Shown here one piece after another: positions 39,622 through 48,294 of a stretch of DNA of 64,000 nucleotides. Position numbers and translations under genes: made by a program. Below the pieces are notes generated by a model. It was given only the letters and a program-made list of their open reading frames with translations, was not told the origin of the DNA and did not search any database. How positions within the stretch are numbered: position 1 is the stretch's first letter; each line of letters begins with the position of its first letter. This DNA comes from Paenibacillus sp. HGH0039 (GTDB taxonomy: Bacteria; Bacillota; Bacilli; Paenibacillales; NBRC-103111), in the NCBI RefSeq assembly GCF_000411255.1, contig NZ_KE150412.1:10197-74196 (forward strand), written 5' to 3'.

Positions 39622-40806
39622 TCAAATCGGCTGCGCCGCCCGCATAAACCTTCCCATCCGCTCCAGCACCTTCTCCAAATCGAAGAGTGAGGCTGCGTAG
39701 GAGCAGCGAATAAAACCCTCTCCGCCGGATCCGAATACATGTCCCGGCACGACCGCCACCTTCGCTTCCTCCAGCAGCCGAAGAGCGAACTGCTGAGATG
39801 ACATGCCAGTAGAAGCAATTGAAGGGAAGGCATAGAAAGCTCCCTCAGGTTCGTGACAGGTTAGTCCGATTGCATTCAAGCCTGCTACAAACAGCTTGCG
39901 GCGTTCATTGTAGCTCGCCATCATCTCATCCTTGGCAGCCAAGCCATGACGCAATGATTCGATTGCGGCGATCTGCGCGATGGTAGGGGCGCACATGGCC
40001 GTGTACTGGTGGATTTTAAGCATGCCGGCTATCAACTCGCGCGGGCCGCAAGCATAGCCTACCCGCCAGCCTGTCATCGCGAATGCTTTGGAAAAGCCGC
40101 CGATGACAATCGTACGCTCCTTCATGCCCGGGAAGGAAGCGATACTGACATGTTTTCTGCCATAAGTCAGCTCGGCATAAACTTCATCCGAAATGACAAC
40201 CAAATTATGTTTGATAACGAGCTCTACAATTGGCATCCAATCCTGCTTAGTCATAACTGTTCCGGTCGGATTACACGGATAATTGATCATCAAAGCCTTC
40301 GAATGAGGCGTAATCGCCGCTTGAAGTGCTTGGGGAGTCAGCTTGAACTGCTCCTGTACCGAAGCCGCTACCTCCACGATTTTACCGCCATGCAGATGGG
40401 TAATCGGTTCATAGGCAACATAGCTTGGCGCCGGAATAAGCACCTCATCACCCGGATTAATCACTGCTCGCAGAGCCAGATCGACGGCTTCACTGCTCCC
40501 CACTGTCACGAGAATTTCCTGCTCGGGATCATAGGAAAGCGTGAAGCTGTCGGCAAGATAAGCCGAAAGCTCCTCCCGCAGCTCCATCGAGCCGGCATTC
40601 GAGGTATATTTCGTCTTCCCTTCACGCAATGCTTGAATGCAGGCTTCACGCACCTTTTCCGGTGTAACGAAATCCGGTTCTCCGACTCCAAGGGCGATTG
40701 TATCTCCGCCTGCTGCATTCAGATCAAAAAAAGCGCGAATACCCGATGGCCGAATATCCCGTACACGCGAGGATAAAAACTGCCCTGTACCTTCTTCACT
40801 AAACAT
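39622..40806 (-). CDS. PLP-dependent class I/II aminotransferase
   Basis: The 394-residue fold-type I aminotransferase of the aspartate/PatA group carries GVGEPDF, YTSNAGSMELR, NYPCNPTG, the SDEVYAELTY Asp/Tyr pair that holds the PLP ring, GGFSKAFAMTGWRVGY with the Schiff-base Lys, and a substrate-binding Arg in FIRCSYA. The start is the ATG at 40806, overlapping the ddl stop by 8 bases, so translation is probably coupled. Its place after ddl and a MocR regulator suggests a role in cell-wall amino-acid supply (alanine, diaminopimelate or D-amino acids). Exact substrates cannot be read. Confidence 0.9.
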   Translation of the reverse strand: MFSEEGTGQFLSSRVRDIRPSGIRAFFDLNAAGGDTIALGVGEPDFVTPEKVREACIQALREGKTKYTSNAGSMELREELSAYLADSFTLSYDPEQEILVTVGSSEAVDLALRAVINPGDEVLIPAPSYVAYEPITHLHGGKIVEVAASVQEQFKLTPQALQAAITPHSKALMINYPCNPTGTVMTKQDWMPIVELVIKHNLVVISDEVYAELTYGRKHVSIASFPGMKERTIVIGGFSKAFAMTGWRVGYACGPRELIAGMLKIHQYTAMCAPTIAQIAAIESLRHGLAAKDEMMASYNERRKLFVAGLNAIGLTCHEPEGAFYAFPSIASTGMSSQQFALRLLEEAKVAVVPGHVFGSGGEGFIRCSYAASLFDLEKVLERMGRFMRAAQPI

Positions 40807-41740
40807 CTTGCACCATCCCCCATTCCTGTTTCCGCTCAAGGAGCGAGCTGGCAATAATACGGTTCAGCAGCTGTGTAAACGTCATATCTGCAGCTGCTGC
40901 GCTCTTCGGAAGCAGGCTATTCTCGGTCATTCCCGGTAAGGTGTTTACTTCCAGCACGTAAGGTACATCCTGACACAAAATCATATCGACTCTTGCATAG
41001 ACCTTGCACTGCAGCAGCCGGTAGCTGGCAAGCGCAGCTTCACGCACACGCTGCCGGGTAGCTGGAGGGAGCTGGATCACCTTCTCCTCAGCGCCGCCGG
41101 GCTCATATTTCGCTTTGTAGTCGAACCACTCCGAATGCGCGGAGCGAATCCCGATAATCGGTAATACCTCGCCGTCCACAATCGAGCAGGTAAGCTCCGT
41201 TCCTTTAATATAGGGCTCAATCAAGATCTCCTGATCGAAACTGCAAGCTTGCTGAACAGCCGGCAGCAATTCCTTCTCCTTATGCACAAGTTGGATACCG
41301 ATGCTGGATCCCCCCATATTCGGTTTCACAATAACCGGGTAACCCAGCCGCTTCACTGCCTGCGGTTTATAATCCTTCATCCCCTGCCAGCAAAGGCCTT
41401 CAGGCGTATGCACGCCTACAGCCTTCAGCAGCTTTTTGGATAGTTCCTTATTCATGCATAGGCTGCTTGCCAGGACACCGCTGCCTGTATATGGAATGCC
41501 CAGTGTCTCCAGCACTCCCTGCACCGTGCCGTCCTCGCCATACTGGCCGTGAAGCGCCAATAGCGCGAGATCTATGTCTGCCTGTTGAGCCTGTGCGATT
41601 AAATCCGCTCGCTGATCGATCACAATTGGAACCACCTCATAGCGGCTGCGATCCAAATGCCGGATCATCTCTTGACCTGTCTGCAGAGAAACCTCTCGTT
41701 CAGAGGAAATACCACCCATAATAACGCCGATCTTCATCAT
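40799..41740 (-). CDS. ddl: D-alanine--D-alanine ligase
   Basis: The 313-residue ATP-grasp enzyme joins two D-Ala for peptidoglycan. Motifs are the start GVIMGGISSEREVSL, LHGQYGEDGTVQG, the ATP-grasp core KPNMGGSSIGI, EPYIKGTELT, the omega-loop FDYKAKY with Tyr (as in D-Ala-D-Ala rather than D-Ala-D-Lac enzymes), and metal ligands in VLEVNTLPGMT. It is slightly shorter than typical Ddl (about 350). It is preceded by a MocR gene 24 bases upstream and overlaps the aminotransferase gene. A second copy elsewhere is possible, in which case this one might be specialised. Confidence 0.93.
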   Translation of the reverse strand: MMKIGVIMGGISSEREVSLQTGQEMIRHLDRSRYEVVPIVIDQRADLIAQAQQADIDLALLALHGQYGEDGTVQGVLETLGIPYTGSGVLASSLCMNKELSKKLLKAVGVHTPEGLCWQGMKDYKPQAVKRLGYPVIVKPNMGGSSIGIQLVHKEKELLPAVQQACSFDQEILIEPYIKGTELTCSIVDGEVLPIIGIRSAHSEWFDYKAKYEPGGAEEKVIQLPPATRQRVREAALASYRLLQCKVYARVDMILCQDVPYVLEVNTLPGMTENSLLPKSAAAADMTFTQLLNRIIASSLLERKQEWGMVQDV

Positions 41741-41764
41741 GATCCCTCATTCTCTTAAAAATCG

Positions 41765-43255
41765 TTATGCCTGAAGAAAGCTGCGCGCCTCTTGGCCGAT
41801 TATCTGAATACCCCGCTCGATATTTTCATCCGTCACTCGTGAAAAACCAAGCCGCAATGTATTCGTCCCTTCGCCTTCTTGAATAAAAAACTTGTCTCCC
41901 GGCGTAAAAATAACCCCCTGTTCTGTGCAAGCTTCTAGCAGTTGGCGTGTATCTACGCTTGACGGGAAGGTAAGAAACAAATGCAAGCCCCCGTCGCCAG
42001 ACAGCTGCGCCTCAGGGAGATGTGCTTCACAGCACGCCTTCGTCAGCTCATATTTGCGCTTATATTCCATACGCGCTTTTTTTATATATTTATCGAAATT
42101 TCCGTTGAGCAAGTATTGATATAAAATCGATTGATCGATTGTTGATGTATGAATGGTGCGTGCACGCTTAATGCTCTCCAGATTGTTGATCAGCGACCGG
42201 TCTCCAAGCACCCAACCCACTCGCAAGCCAGGGAACAGCACCTTGGAGAGGCTGCCGATATAGATGACTCCGTTCCCTTGCCCTGCTGTCGCTATTAACG
42301 GGGCAACATGTGCTCCCGAGTAGCGCAGTTCCTCATTGAATCCATCCTCGATCACCGGAATCTGATAGCGGGTCATTAATTTGATAACGGCGCTGCGCTT
42401 CGCCGGCGACATGACGATGCCAGTAGGATTGTGATAGGAAGGAGTCAAATAGGCCAGATCAAAACTGTTTGTCTGGTTCTGCAATACCTTCTCAAGCTGT
42501 TTCACATCAATACCGTCACGCTCCATCGGAATGCCGGTAATTTCAAATCCTTGCAGTTTCAAATTTTTGATCGCTGTATGATGGGTCGGATTTTCACAAA
42601 TGGCCGCTCCGCGGCGCGCCGAAGGGCGCAGTGCCGACAACACAATGTCAAAGCCTTCTGTAAACCCGCTTGTAATCAACATATCCTTGCCGCTTATATC
42701 GATGCCCTTATTCTCCATATAACGTATCAGGTAATCGATCAGCGGCTTATAGCCCTTGGCATAGCCGTAGTTGAGCAGCACCTGCCCTTCGATTGCCATC
42801 CGATCCATAAAGGCTCGCCTTACATCCCCCAGATCAAACAACTGCTCATCCGGAGCGATGCTTGTGAAAGAGATGACTCCTTTTTGGGCGCGAATGCCCT
42901 GCTTCATCCTATCCAGCTCCACAGCCGATACAGCATACTCGTTCATTCTTGCCTTCCAGTCGATCTGCCAGGCGGCAGAGCCGTCAGCTCCTCCGGGGTC
43001 TGCAGTCAAATGCCCTCCCGTAGCGGCCACATAGCTGCCTTTGCCGGGAATCGCATACCTAAATCCGTCATCCTCGAGACCCTCATAGGCTGCAATGACT
43101 GTATTGCGGCTCACCTTTAGCAGACCGCTCATTTCTCGTGTGGAGGGCAGCTTCTGATCCGCCTGAAGCGCACCTTTTATAATTAACCGTTTGATGTATT
43201 CTTTCACTTGCAGCGCGACCGGACGGTCACCGACGAGCTTGAAATCCTGGAACAT
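41765..43255 (-). CDS. MocR-family regulator (GntR winged helix + aminotransferase fold), DdlR-like
   Basis: The 496-residue regulator has an N-terminal GntR-type helix-turn-helix (QVKEYIKRLI, LPSTREMS, VSRNTVIAAYEGLE; residues 15-80). A class I aminotransferase domain follows, with the PLP Lys in YIGSLSKVLFPGLRVGW. MocR proteins bind DNA and sense PLP or amino acids. It lies directly upstream of ddl in the same direction; a MocR protein, DdlR of Brevibacillus brevis, is known to control D-Ala-D-Ala ligase, so a similar job is likely. The start is ATG 43255 with GGGGGCG upstream. A hairpin with a T-tail lies in its leader. Confidence 0.9.
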   Translation of the reverse strand: MFQDFKLVGDRPVALQVKEYIKRLIIKGALQADQKLPSTREMSGLLKVSRNTVIAAYEGLEDDGFRYAIPGKGSYVAATGGHLTADPGGADGSAAWQIDWKARMNEYAVSAVELDRMKQGIRAQKGVISFTSIAPDEQLFDLGDVRRAFMDRMAIEGQVLLNYGYAKGYKPLIDYLIRYMENKGIDISGKDMLITSGFTEGFDIVLSALRPSARRGAAICENPTHHTAIKNLKLQGFEITGIPMERDGIDVKQLEKVLQNQTNSFDLAYLTPSYHNPTGIVMSPAKRSAVIKLMTRYQIPVIEDGFNEELRYSGAHVAPLIATAGQGNGVIYIGSLSKVLFPGLRVGWVLGDRSLINNLESIKRARTIHTSTIDQSILYQYLLNGNFDKYIKKARMEYKRKYELTKACCEAHLPEAQLSGDGGLHLFLTFPSSVDTRQLLEACTEQGVIFTPGDKFFIQEGEGTNTLRLGFSRVTDENIERGIQIIGQEARSFLQA

Positions 43256-43298
43256 CGTTCATCGCCCCCGTCTATAATGATGGCATAGGAGACCGGAG

Positions 43299-43342
43299 AA
43301 AAAAAGAACCACCGCACTGGATTTTTAATCCTTCGGTGGTTC
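43299..43342 (-). terminator. Terminator-like hairpin in the leader of the MocR-ddl operon
   Basis: GAACCACCG/CGGTGGTTC plus an inner GGAT/ATCC stem is followed on the minus strand by seven T. It sits about 45 bases before the MocR start with no gene ending there, so it looks like an attenuator rather than a 3' terminator. I find no T-box consensus next to it. Confidence 0.65.
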
Positions 43343-43472
43343 CTCCGCATTTTATCCCCTGTACGTCCTCATTTTGTTATGATAATGTATCAGTCAATGG
43401 AGTGTGAATAATTGTTCATATATAATCTTTTAGAGCAATCCATAATCCCGGAGAAACATTAGAGGTGAATGA

Positions 43473-44924
43473 ATGCTAAAAGTAAACCGAGATGACGAAC
43501 GTCCCATCTGGCAGCAGCTTCTAGACCAAGCGATTCATAATATCACAACCGGAAAATGGCCGCCGGGCGAATTGCTGCTCCCATCCCGCGAACTCGCTCC
43601 ATTGATTGGCGTTTCCCGTTCAACCATACAGATTGTTTACGAGGAATTATTCAGCCGCGGGTACACCGTAACCTCTCGTCGCGGCGGGACAAGAGTCAGC
43701 AAATGGACCTATGCGACCCGTCCTTCAGAGGTTTCAGCGACACAAGGACCCGTCCCCCCCGAATTGCCTTTATTAAACTCTGCAATCGGCCATTTGCACA
43801 GTTGGTTCGGAGACAAAGAAAATCGAAAAGCAGAGATCGATTTTAGTCCCCATGAGCCTTATTTAGACGGACATTTTCAAAAGAATTGGAGGCAATCTTT
43901 TTTACATGCCTCCACTGAAACAGACCTGGACAGTTGGGCTTACGGCGACTCCTACGGATTCCTGCCGCTGCGAGAGCAGATTCAACGTTATTTGTCACTT
44001 GAACGGGGCGTTCATGTGCATATCGATCAAATCATACTAACATCAGGCGCACAACATAGCATCGATTTGATCGCACAAGCCCTTTTACATGAAGGAGATA
44101 CGGTTTCGGTTGAAGATCCCGGCTTCCCTGCTGCCTGGATGGCGATGAAGTATCGGCGTATGCAAGTTGTACCCGTTCCGGTCGACGAGTACGGGCTATG
44201 CGTTAACCGCATTCACCCTCAATCCAAACTTGTCTTTGTTACGCCATCGCACCAGTGTGCGGTTGGAGTTATTATGTCGGAGCCTCGCAGGCAACAATTG
44301 TTACACATGGCTGCCGGGCAGCGGTTTTGGATTGTTGAGGATGATTACGACAGCGAATTTCGATATCGCGGTGATCCGCTTCCAACCTTGTTCAGCCAGC
44401 GACCTCAGAACACGTTGTATATGATGAGTTTTTCCAAAATGGTTGCACCCGGTATTCGGATCTCGGCCATCATTGGTCCCAAAGAGGCCATTCGTCAGCT
44501 TGCCCGGGTTCACGAATTAACCTATCGTCATCTTCCGATTATGGAGCAAATTACGCTTACTCATTTTATCGAACATGGTCATTTCATGCGTCATATGAGA
44601 CGAGTTCGCAATATATATCGGCGCAGGCACGAAGCCATGACGAAGGCCATCATCGCGACAGGTCTGAGTGAACACTTCACACTAAGTGGCGTAGAAACGG
44701 GATTGCATATGCTGCTTGAAGCTAATCAATCATTTGACGAAGAAGCCGTGACGAACCTGGCACTCGAAAAAGGAATCCGTGTTTATCCGCTTAGCGCGTA
44801 TTGTTTGGAAAGCGATCGTAAAGGATGGGTACTTGGTTTCGCTAAAGTAGATGAAGCAGCCATTGAAGAAGGCATTTATCGTCTGGCGGGGATACTTTTA
44901 TCTTACAAGCATCCCCGACCCTAA
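43473..44924 (+). CDS. MocR-family regulator, divergent from the ddl operon
   Basis: The 483-residue protein has the GntR winged helix at residues 5-75 (IWQQLLDQAI, LPSRELA, VSRSTIQIVYEEL) and an aminotransferase-like domain with DDYDSEFRY, the PLP Lys in MSFSKMVAPGIR and an Arg near the end. This is the PdxR/GabR architecture, for proteins that bind PLP and control PLP synthesis or amino-acid use. It starts with the ribosome site AGAGGTG. Its stop overlaps the convergent yggS stop by four bases. Neighbours with PLP or flavin ties (YggS, PNPOx-like) suggest vitamin B6 homeostasis; this is inferred. Confidence 0.9.
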   Translation: MLKVNRDDERPIWQQLLDQAIHNITTGKWPPGELLLPSRELAPLIGVSRSTIQIVYEELFSRGYTVTSRRGGTRVSKWTYATRPSEVSATQGPVPPELPLLNSAIGHLHSWFGDKENRKAEIDFSPHEPYLDGHFQKNWRQSFLHASTETDLDSWAYGDSYGFLPLREQIQRYLSLERGVHVHIDQIILTSGAQHSIDLIAQALLHEGDTVSVEDPGFPAAWMAMKYRRMQVVPVPVDEYGLCVNRIHPQSKLVFVTPSHQCAVGVIMSEPRRQQLLHMAAGQRFWIVEDDYDSEFRYRGDPLPTLFSQRPQNTLYMMSFSKMVAPGIRISAIIGPKEAIRQLARVHELTYRHLPIMEQITLTHFIEHGHFMRHMRRVRNIYRRRHEAMTKAIIATGLSEHFTLSGVETGLHMLLEANQSFDEEAVTNLALEKGIRVYPLSAYCLESDRKGWVLGFAKVDEAAIEEGIYRLAGILLSYKHPRP

Positions 44925-45664
44925 TCGTCCCGGTGCGCGTTTTCGTTCCAGTAATAGCCATCCGGCAAGTAACGTTGGCCAAATACGCTTGTCCCTACGC
45001 GGATAATTGTTGCTCCTTCTTCTATGGCCACCCGGAAATCACTAGACATGCCCATCGAGAGGATATCCATTTCTACACGCGGAATCTTTTTCTCCCTAAT
45101 TTGTGATTGAATAGATTTTAATAATCGGAAGCAGTGCCGGGTCTCGTCGTTTGCAGCATTCAGTTTTCCAATCGTCATTAAGCCTTTCACGCTTAACGTT
45201 TCGAACTGTGACAATTGTTCCACCAACTCCAGTGCCTCTTCGGGACGAGCACCAAATTTACTTTCTTCGTAGGACGTGTTGATTTGCACAAGAATATCCA
45301 TGGTTTTGTTCTCTTTGACGAGCTGATTGTGTAGGGCCTGCCCCAATTTCAAACGGTCCACAGAATGAATGAACGTAACATATTTGACAACGTCCTTCAC
45401 TTTATTCGTTTGCAGATGTCCGATAAAATGCCATTCCACTTGATTATATTGCTGCATAAGCGGAAATTTGTCCCGAAGTTCTTGCGCTTTGTTTTCCCCA
45501 AAAAGAGCTTCACCCGCTTGTATGGCCATTTGCAATTTATCAAGCGGTACGGTTTTGGTTGCCAACAATAATTTCACGTCCTCCAGCTTGCGCCCCGAGG
45601 CTTGGCAAGCCAATTCCATCTGCTGCCTCACGATTTTGAGATTCTCTTCAACCAGATGGCCCAT
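44921..45664 (-). CDS. YggS/PLPBP-family PLP homeostasis protein
   Basis: The 247-residue TIM-barrel protein without a partner domain resembles the N-terminal domain of alanine racemase. It shows the PLP-binding Lys in LLLATKTVP, the GENKAQE motif, the WHFIGHLQTNK motif, MGMSSDF, and ATIIRVGTSVFG, which binds the PLP phosphate. The family buffers PLP and affects amino-acid pools. The start is the ATG at 45664 with AGAGGGGAAG upstream; the longer frame to 45706 has no such site. It is convergent with the MocR gene. Confidence 0.92.
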   Translation of the reverse strand: MGHLVEENLKIVRQQMELACQASGRKLEDVKLLLATKTVPLDKLQMAIQAGEALFGENKAQELRDKFPLMQQYNQVEWHFIGHLQTNKVKDVVKYVTFIHSVDRLKLGQALHNQLVKENKTMDILVQINTSYEESKFGARPEEALELVEQLSQFETLSVKGLMTIGKLNAANDETRHCFRLLKSIQSQIREKKIPRVEMDILSMGMSSDFRVAIEEGATIIRVGTSVFGQRYLPDGYYWNENAHRDD

Positions 45665-45767
45665 GTGTCTCTTCCCCTCTTTCCGCCCACGTTTGTAAAT
45701 GATCACATTTTTAAATTCGATGATTTTGTTGAGACTCTACGGGTACTTGTGTATAAATAAGAATATC

Positions 45768-46304
45768 TCACACGGTTTTTCCAGGTTTGAACATTTTTTC
45801 TTCTTCTACTGCATTTTCTTTCGCGGTGATATGGTGTGGATCAATTCTGTACACCTGAACAGGACCGCCAAATACCGCTGACCGGTATTTATCTACGTGC
45901 TGCCGAGGTAACGGCCGATTATAGTAACCAGGCACATACTTATGCATCATTTCTTGCAGCATGTGTGTAGCTTCATCCAGATCGACGATAGGCTGTGCCT
46001 TGCCAAAAATCATTACACTCATATAAGCTGTGTCCGTTTTGGCCGGCACCGGATCAGTAATAGTTCCATATTCTTCACAAACCGTAAAACAGACCTCCGG
46101 ATTAGCACCCATCACCTGATTTCTTCTCCCACCGGTGGCTCCATGGAAATAAAGCTTCCCATTTGTCCAAACGAAATTGAGCGGAACGACATACGGCAGA
46201 TGACCATCGACCATACCAAGTTGTCCGATTCGAGCTTGCAGCAGAAATGTATCAATCTTACTCTTGTCCAACACTTCTCTAATCTTGTAACGTACTCTAT
46301 CCAT
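45768..46304 (-). CDS. PNPOx-like flavin-binding protein (pyridoxamine-oxidase / NimA type)
   Basis: The ~178-residue split-barrel FMN-binding protein has GQLGMVDGHLPYVVPLNFVW, FHGATGGRRN and VCFTVCEEYG, typical of the pyridoxamine 5'-phosphate oxidase-related/NimA group. It is too short and divergent to call PdxH. The start is the ATG at 46304 with AGGAGTG upstream. It is a single gene on the minus strand, upstream of yggS with a gap of about 100 bases. Possible roles are reduction of nitro- or flavin-dependent substrates or a B6-linked oxidation. Confidence 0.85.
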   Translation of the reverse strand: MDRVRYKIREVLDKSKIDTFLLQARIGQLGMVDGHLPYVVPLNFVWTNGKLYFHGATGGRRNQVMGANPEVCFTVCEEYGTITDPVPAKTDTAYMSVMIFGKAQPIVDLDEATHMLQEMMHKYVPGYYNRPLPRQHVDKYRSAVFGGPVQVYRIDPHHITAKENAVEEEKMFKPGKTV

Positions 46305-46491
46305 TGTTATCACTCCTATTGTATTGAAGTATCGTGAGGTAAGTTTATCAGCCATTGGAATGGATATAAACGTCCATAAATATAGAATTATTCCAATCCA
46401 TAATTAACGCAACGCTCTCCTAAAGTTGACGAACAAGGTCTAATGAAGAAGAATGTGGGGAGTATATTTCATCTTCTCATATGACGGAAAC

Positions 46492-46523
46492 AAAAAAATA
46501 CCCATCCGTCATGGATGAGTATT
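46492..46523 (-). terminator. Intrinsic terminator of the erythromycin-esterase-like gene
   Basis: An 11-bp stem with one mismatch (AATACCCATCC/GGATGAGTATT) is followed by seven T on the minus strand, 84 bases after the stop. The rest of 46305-46606 shows no gene. Confidence 0.8.
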
Positions 46524-46606
46524 TTGAGGAGGTGCACGTGGACCTCGGAATCAGTAAGTCCGCGGCCCTGTCATATGTACTGATCGGTCTTACGCAACTC
46601 CGACGG

Positions 46607-47956
46607 TTACTTCATATGGGACGGACTTGTTTTCCGGATGTGAAAAAGAATATCAAATTGTTCCAGTAAAGACGCGTCGAAGTATACCGGCGCGTTCGGG
46701 ATGAGTTGTCCCCCTAGGCTCAGCAGAGGTCGCTTTTCACCAACCCATTGCTTGGCCGGTCCTTCAAGATGGCGGGCATCAAGCAGAAACATTTCAGGAG
46801 AAACTTTTCCAAGCATATAATTGGAGCTGTTCACATCCTGAGGAATTTTTTCCGTTCCGAGCTTCCCGGTTCCGTCAGGTCTGTATTCGCTGTATAGGGT
46901 GAAATCGCCCTCCGAAGTGGTGCTTCCCATGACGATATATTGGTCGCCAAGACGCTTTTTCAAAAAATTACCGGAACCGTCCGGATATAATTGTTTGTCG
47001 ATAATTCCTTTGGCTACGTGGATGTTGTGGCCCCATACCATCGTTTTACCATCAAGCGCCTCCCCGGCCCATACCGCATGGTCGGCCATATATTGCTCGT
47101 GCAGCTTTATCATGCTTGGATAGTCATCAGGAATCAGCATGGTGGTGAAATTCCGTATAGCCATCGCTGTTCCTTTCACCCAGACAAGCTCGGCTGCATC
47201 TTTCTCTTTGTCTGCCTGTTTGGTCTTCTCTTCAAGCAATCGGACGACTTTCTCTGCGTTCACCTTAAACCGCTCTCGTACTTCGGGGGACAGCTTCATA
47301 TAATCCTGCAAGTTTCCGGTTGATAACTGAAGCTCTTTGTAGCTAAGCTCCACTTCTGCCAGCATATCGGGATAATGCCGCTTAACATAATCTGTCACTT
47401 TTTGATAGACACCTGAATCCAGCGATTTTATGTCAAGTCCGATAAATTGAATTTTCTTCTTGTTCGCAGGATCGGCATTATACTCTTTCATCCACTCCAA
47501 CATGGCTACAATTTCATCCGTCGGATACAACAGATTCAAAAATTCTCTTGGATTCCCTTTTCCCGTTTGGATATATTCATTCAGCTTTAAACCGCTCCCC
47601 CAATCTTCTTCCATCCCAAAATTCGTAAAACCCAGCTCGGTGACCAAATACTTCACAAGCCGAAACTTCATCGTAAATATTTCGGAGCTTCCGTGAGTAC
47701 TCTCTCCCAATCCGACATAACGGGCATCTCCGATCATGTTCTTCAGCGGCTGCAAATCATCGAATGGTTGCATCGGGTCAATCGTCTTCAATGGCTTCGC
47801 CTGCGATTTAATGGATGAGATCATATCGTTTTGGACAGGCTCAGTGGATTGGGTAACTACTACCGTTTTAGTCTCCCCTTCCTTTGCGCACCCTCCAACC
47901 AGCAGAGCGGCACTGACCACCGCTACCATTCCGCCGTACATCATTTTCTTTTTCAT
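46607..47956 (-). CDS. Erythromycin-esterase-like lipoprotein
   Basis: The ~449-residue protein has a lipoprotein signal (MKKKMM..., LLVGGC lipobox near residue 23), so it is anchored outside the membrane. The Ere-family core shows GLGESTHGSSEIF (catalytic His), FGMEEDWG (Glu), FIGLDIKS and WGHNIHVAKG. Ere enzymes hydrolyse the lactone of macrolides, but many family members are of unknown substrate, and true EreA/EreB are cytoplasmic without a lipobox. A direct resistance role is therefore uncertain. The start is ATG 47956 after GAGGTGGAG. It is a single gene with its own terminator. Confidence 0.87.
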   Translation of the reverse strand: MKKKMMYGGMVAVVSAALLVGGCAKEGETKTVVVTQSTEPVQNDMISSIKSQAKPLKTIDPMQPFDDLQPLKNMIGDARYVGLGESTHGSSEIFTMKFRLVKYLVTELGFTNFGMEEDWGSGLKLNEYIQTGKGNPREFLNLLYPTDEIVAMLEWMKEYNADPANKKKIQFIGLDIKSLDSGVYQKVTDYVKRHYPDMLAEVELSYKELQLSTGNLQDYMKLSPEVRERFKVNAEKVVRLLEEKTKQADKEKDAAELVWVKGTAMAIRNFTTMLIPDDYPSMIKLHEQYMADHAVWAGEALDGKTMVWGHNIHVAKGIIDKQLYPDGSGNFLKKRLGDQYIVMGSTTSEGDFTLYSEYRPDGTGKLGTEKIPQDVNSSNYMLGKVSPEMFLLDARHLEGPAKQWVGEKRPLLSLGGQLIPNAPVYFDASLLEQFDILFHIRKTSPSHMK

Positions 47957-48294
47957 CGTCTCCACCTCATTCAACTAGTTAAGCAAGATAATCCGCAAGT
48001 TAATACAATGCGTCAATCGCTTTGATCCGATTGTCACTCATTTACTATCATTTTTCCTAGTGACGAACCGTCATAAAACGGTTTGACAAAACATCACGTT
48101 GAGAGAAATGACTTTCTATCACTAGCGATAATGACAATCCCCCGGTGATAATGAGCTCATCAAAACGTACCTAATGATTACGAAAAAGGATGTGAGCTTG
48201 ATGGAAAATCAGTCAATATTCTGTTAGCTCTTTAGCTGAAGAGTAAGCTAATGAATGAAGAACAAACTAATGAATGAGGAAGGAAAGGGTTACT

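Noticed and set aside
40009-40776. 255-codon plus-strand frame
   Set aside because: It lies entirely opposite the aminotransferase gene, has no ribosome site, and shows no recognisable domain. It is a shadow frame.
43299-43342. T-box riboswitch for the ddl operon
   Set aside because: The GGTGG string lies in the 3' arm of the hairpin and no TGGNACCGCG box or stem I could be found upstream.
46481-46669. 62-codon plus-strand frame between PNPOx-like and esterase genes
   Set aside because: Its start covers the esterase terminator hairpin, its end overlaps the esterase gene, and it lacks a ribosome site.
46607-47956. Dedicated macrolide self-resistance gene for the cluster product
   Set aside because: The predicted product is peptide-polyketide rather than a known macrolide, the protein is a lipoprotein unlike EreA/EreB, and it lies over 10 kb from the cluster.
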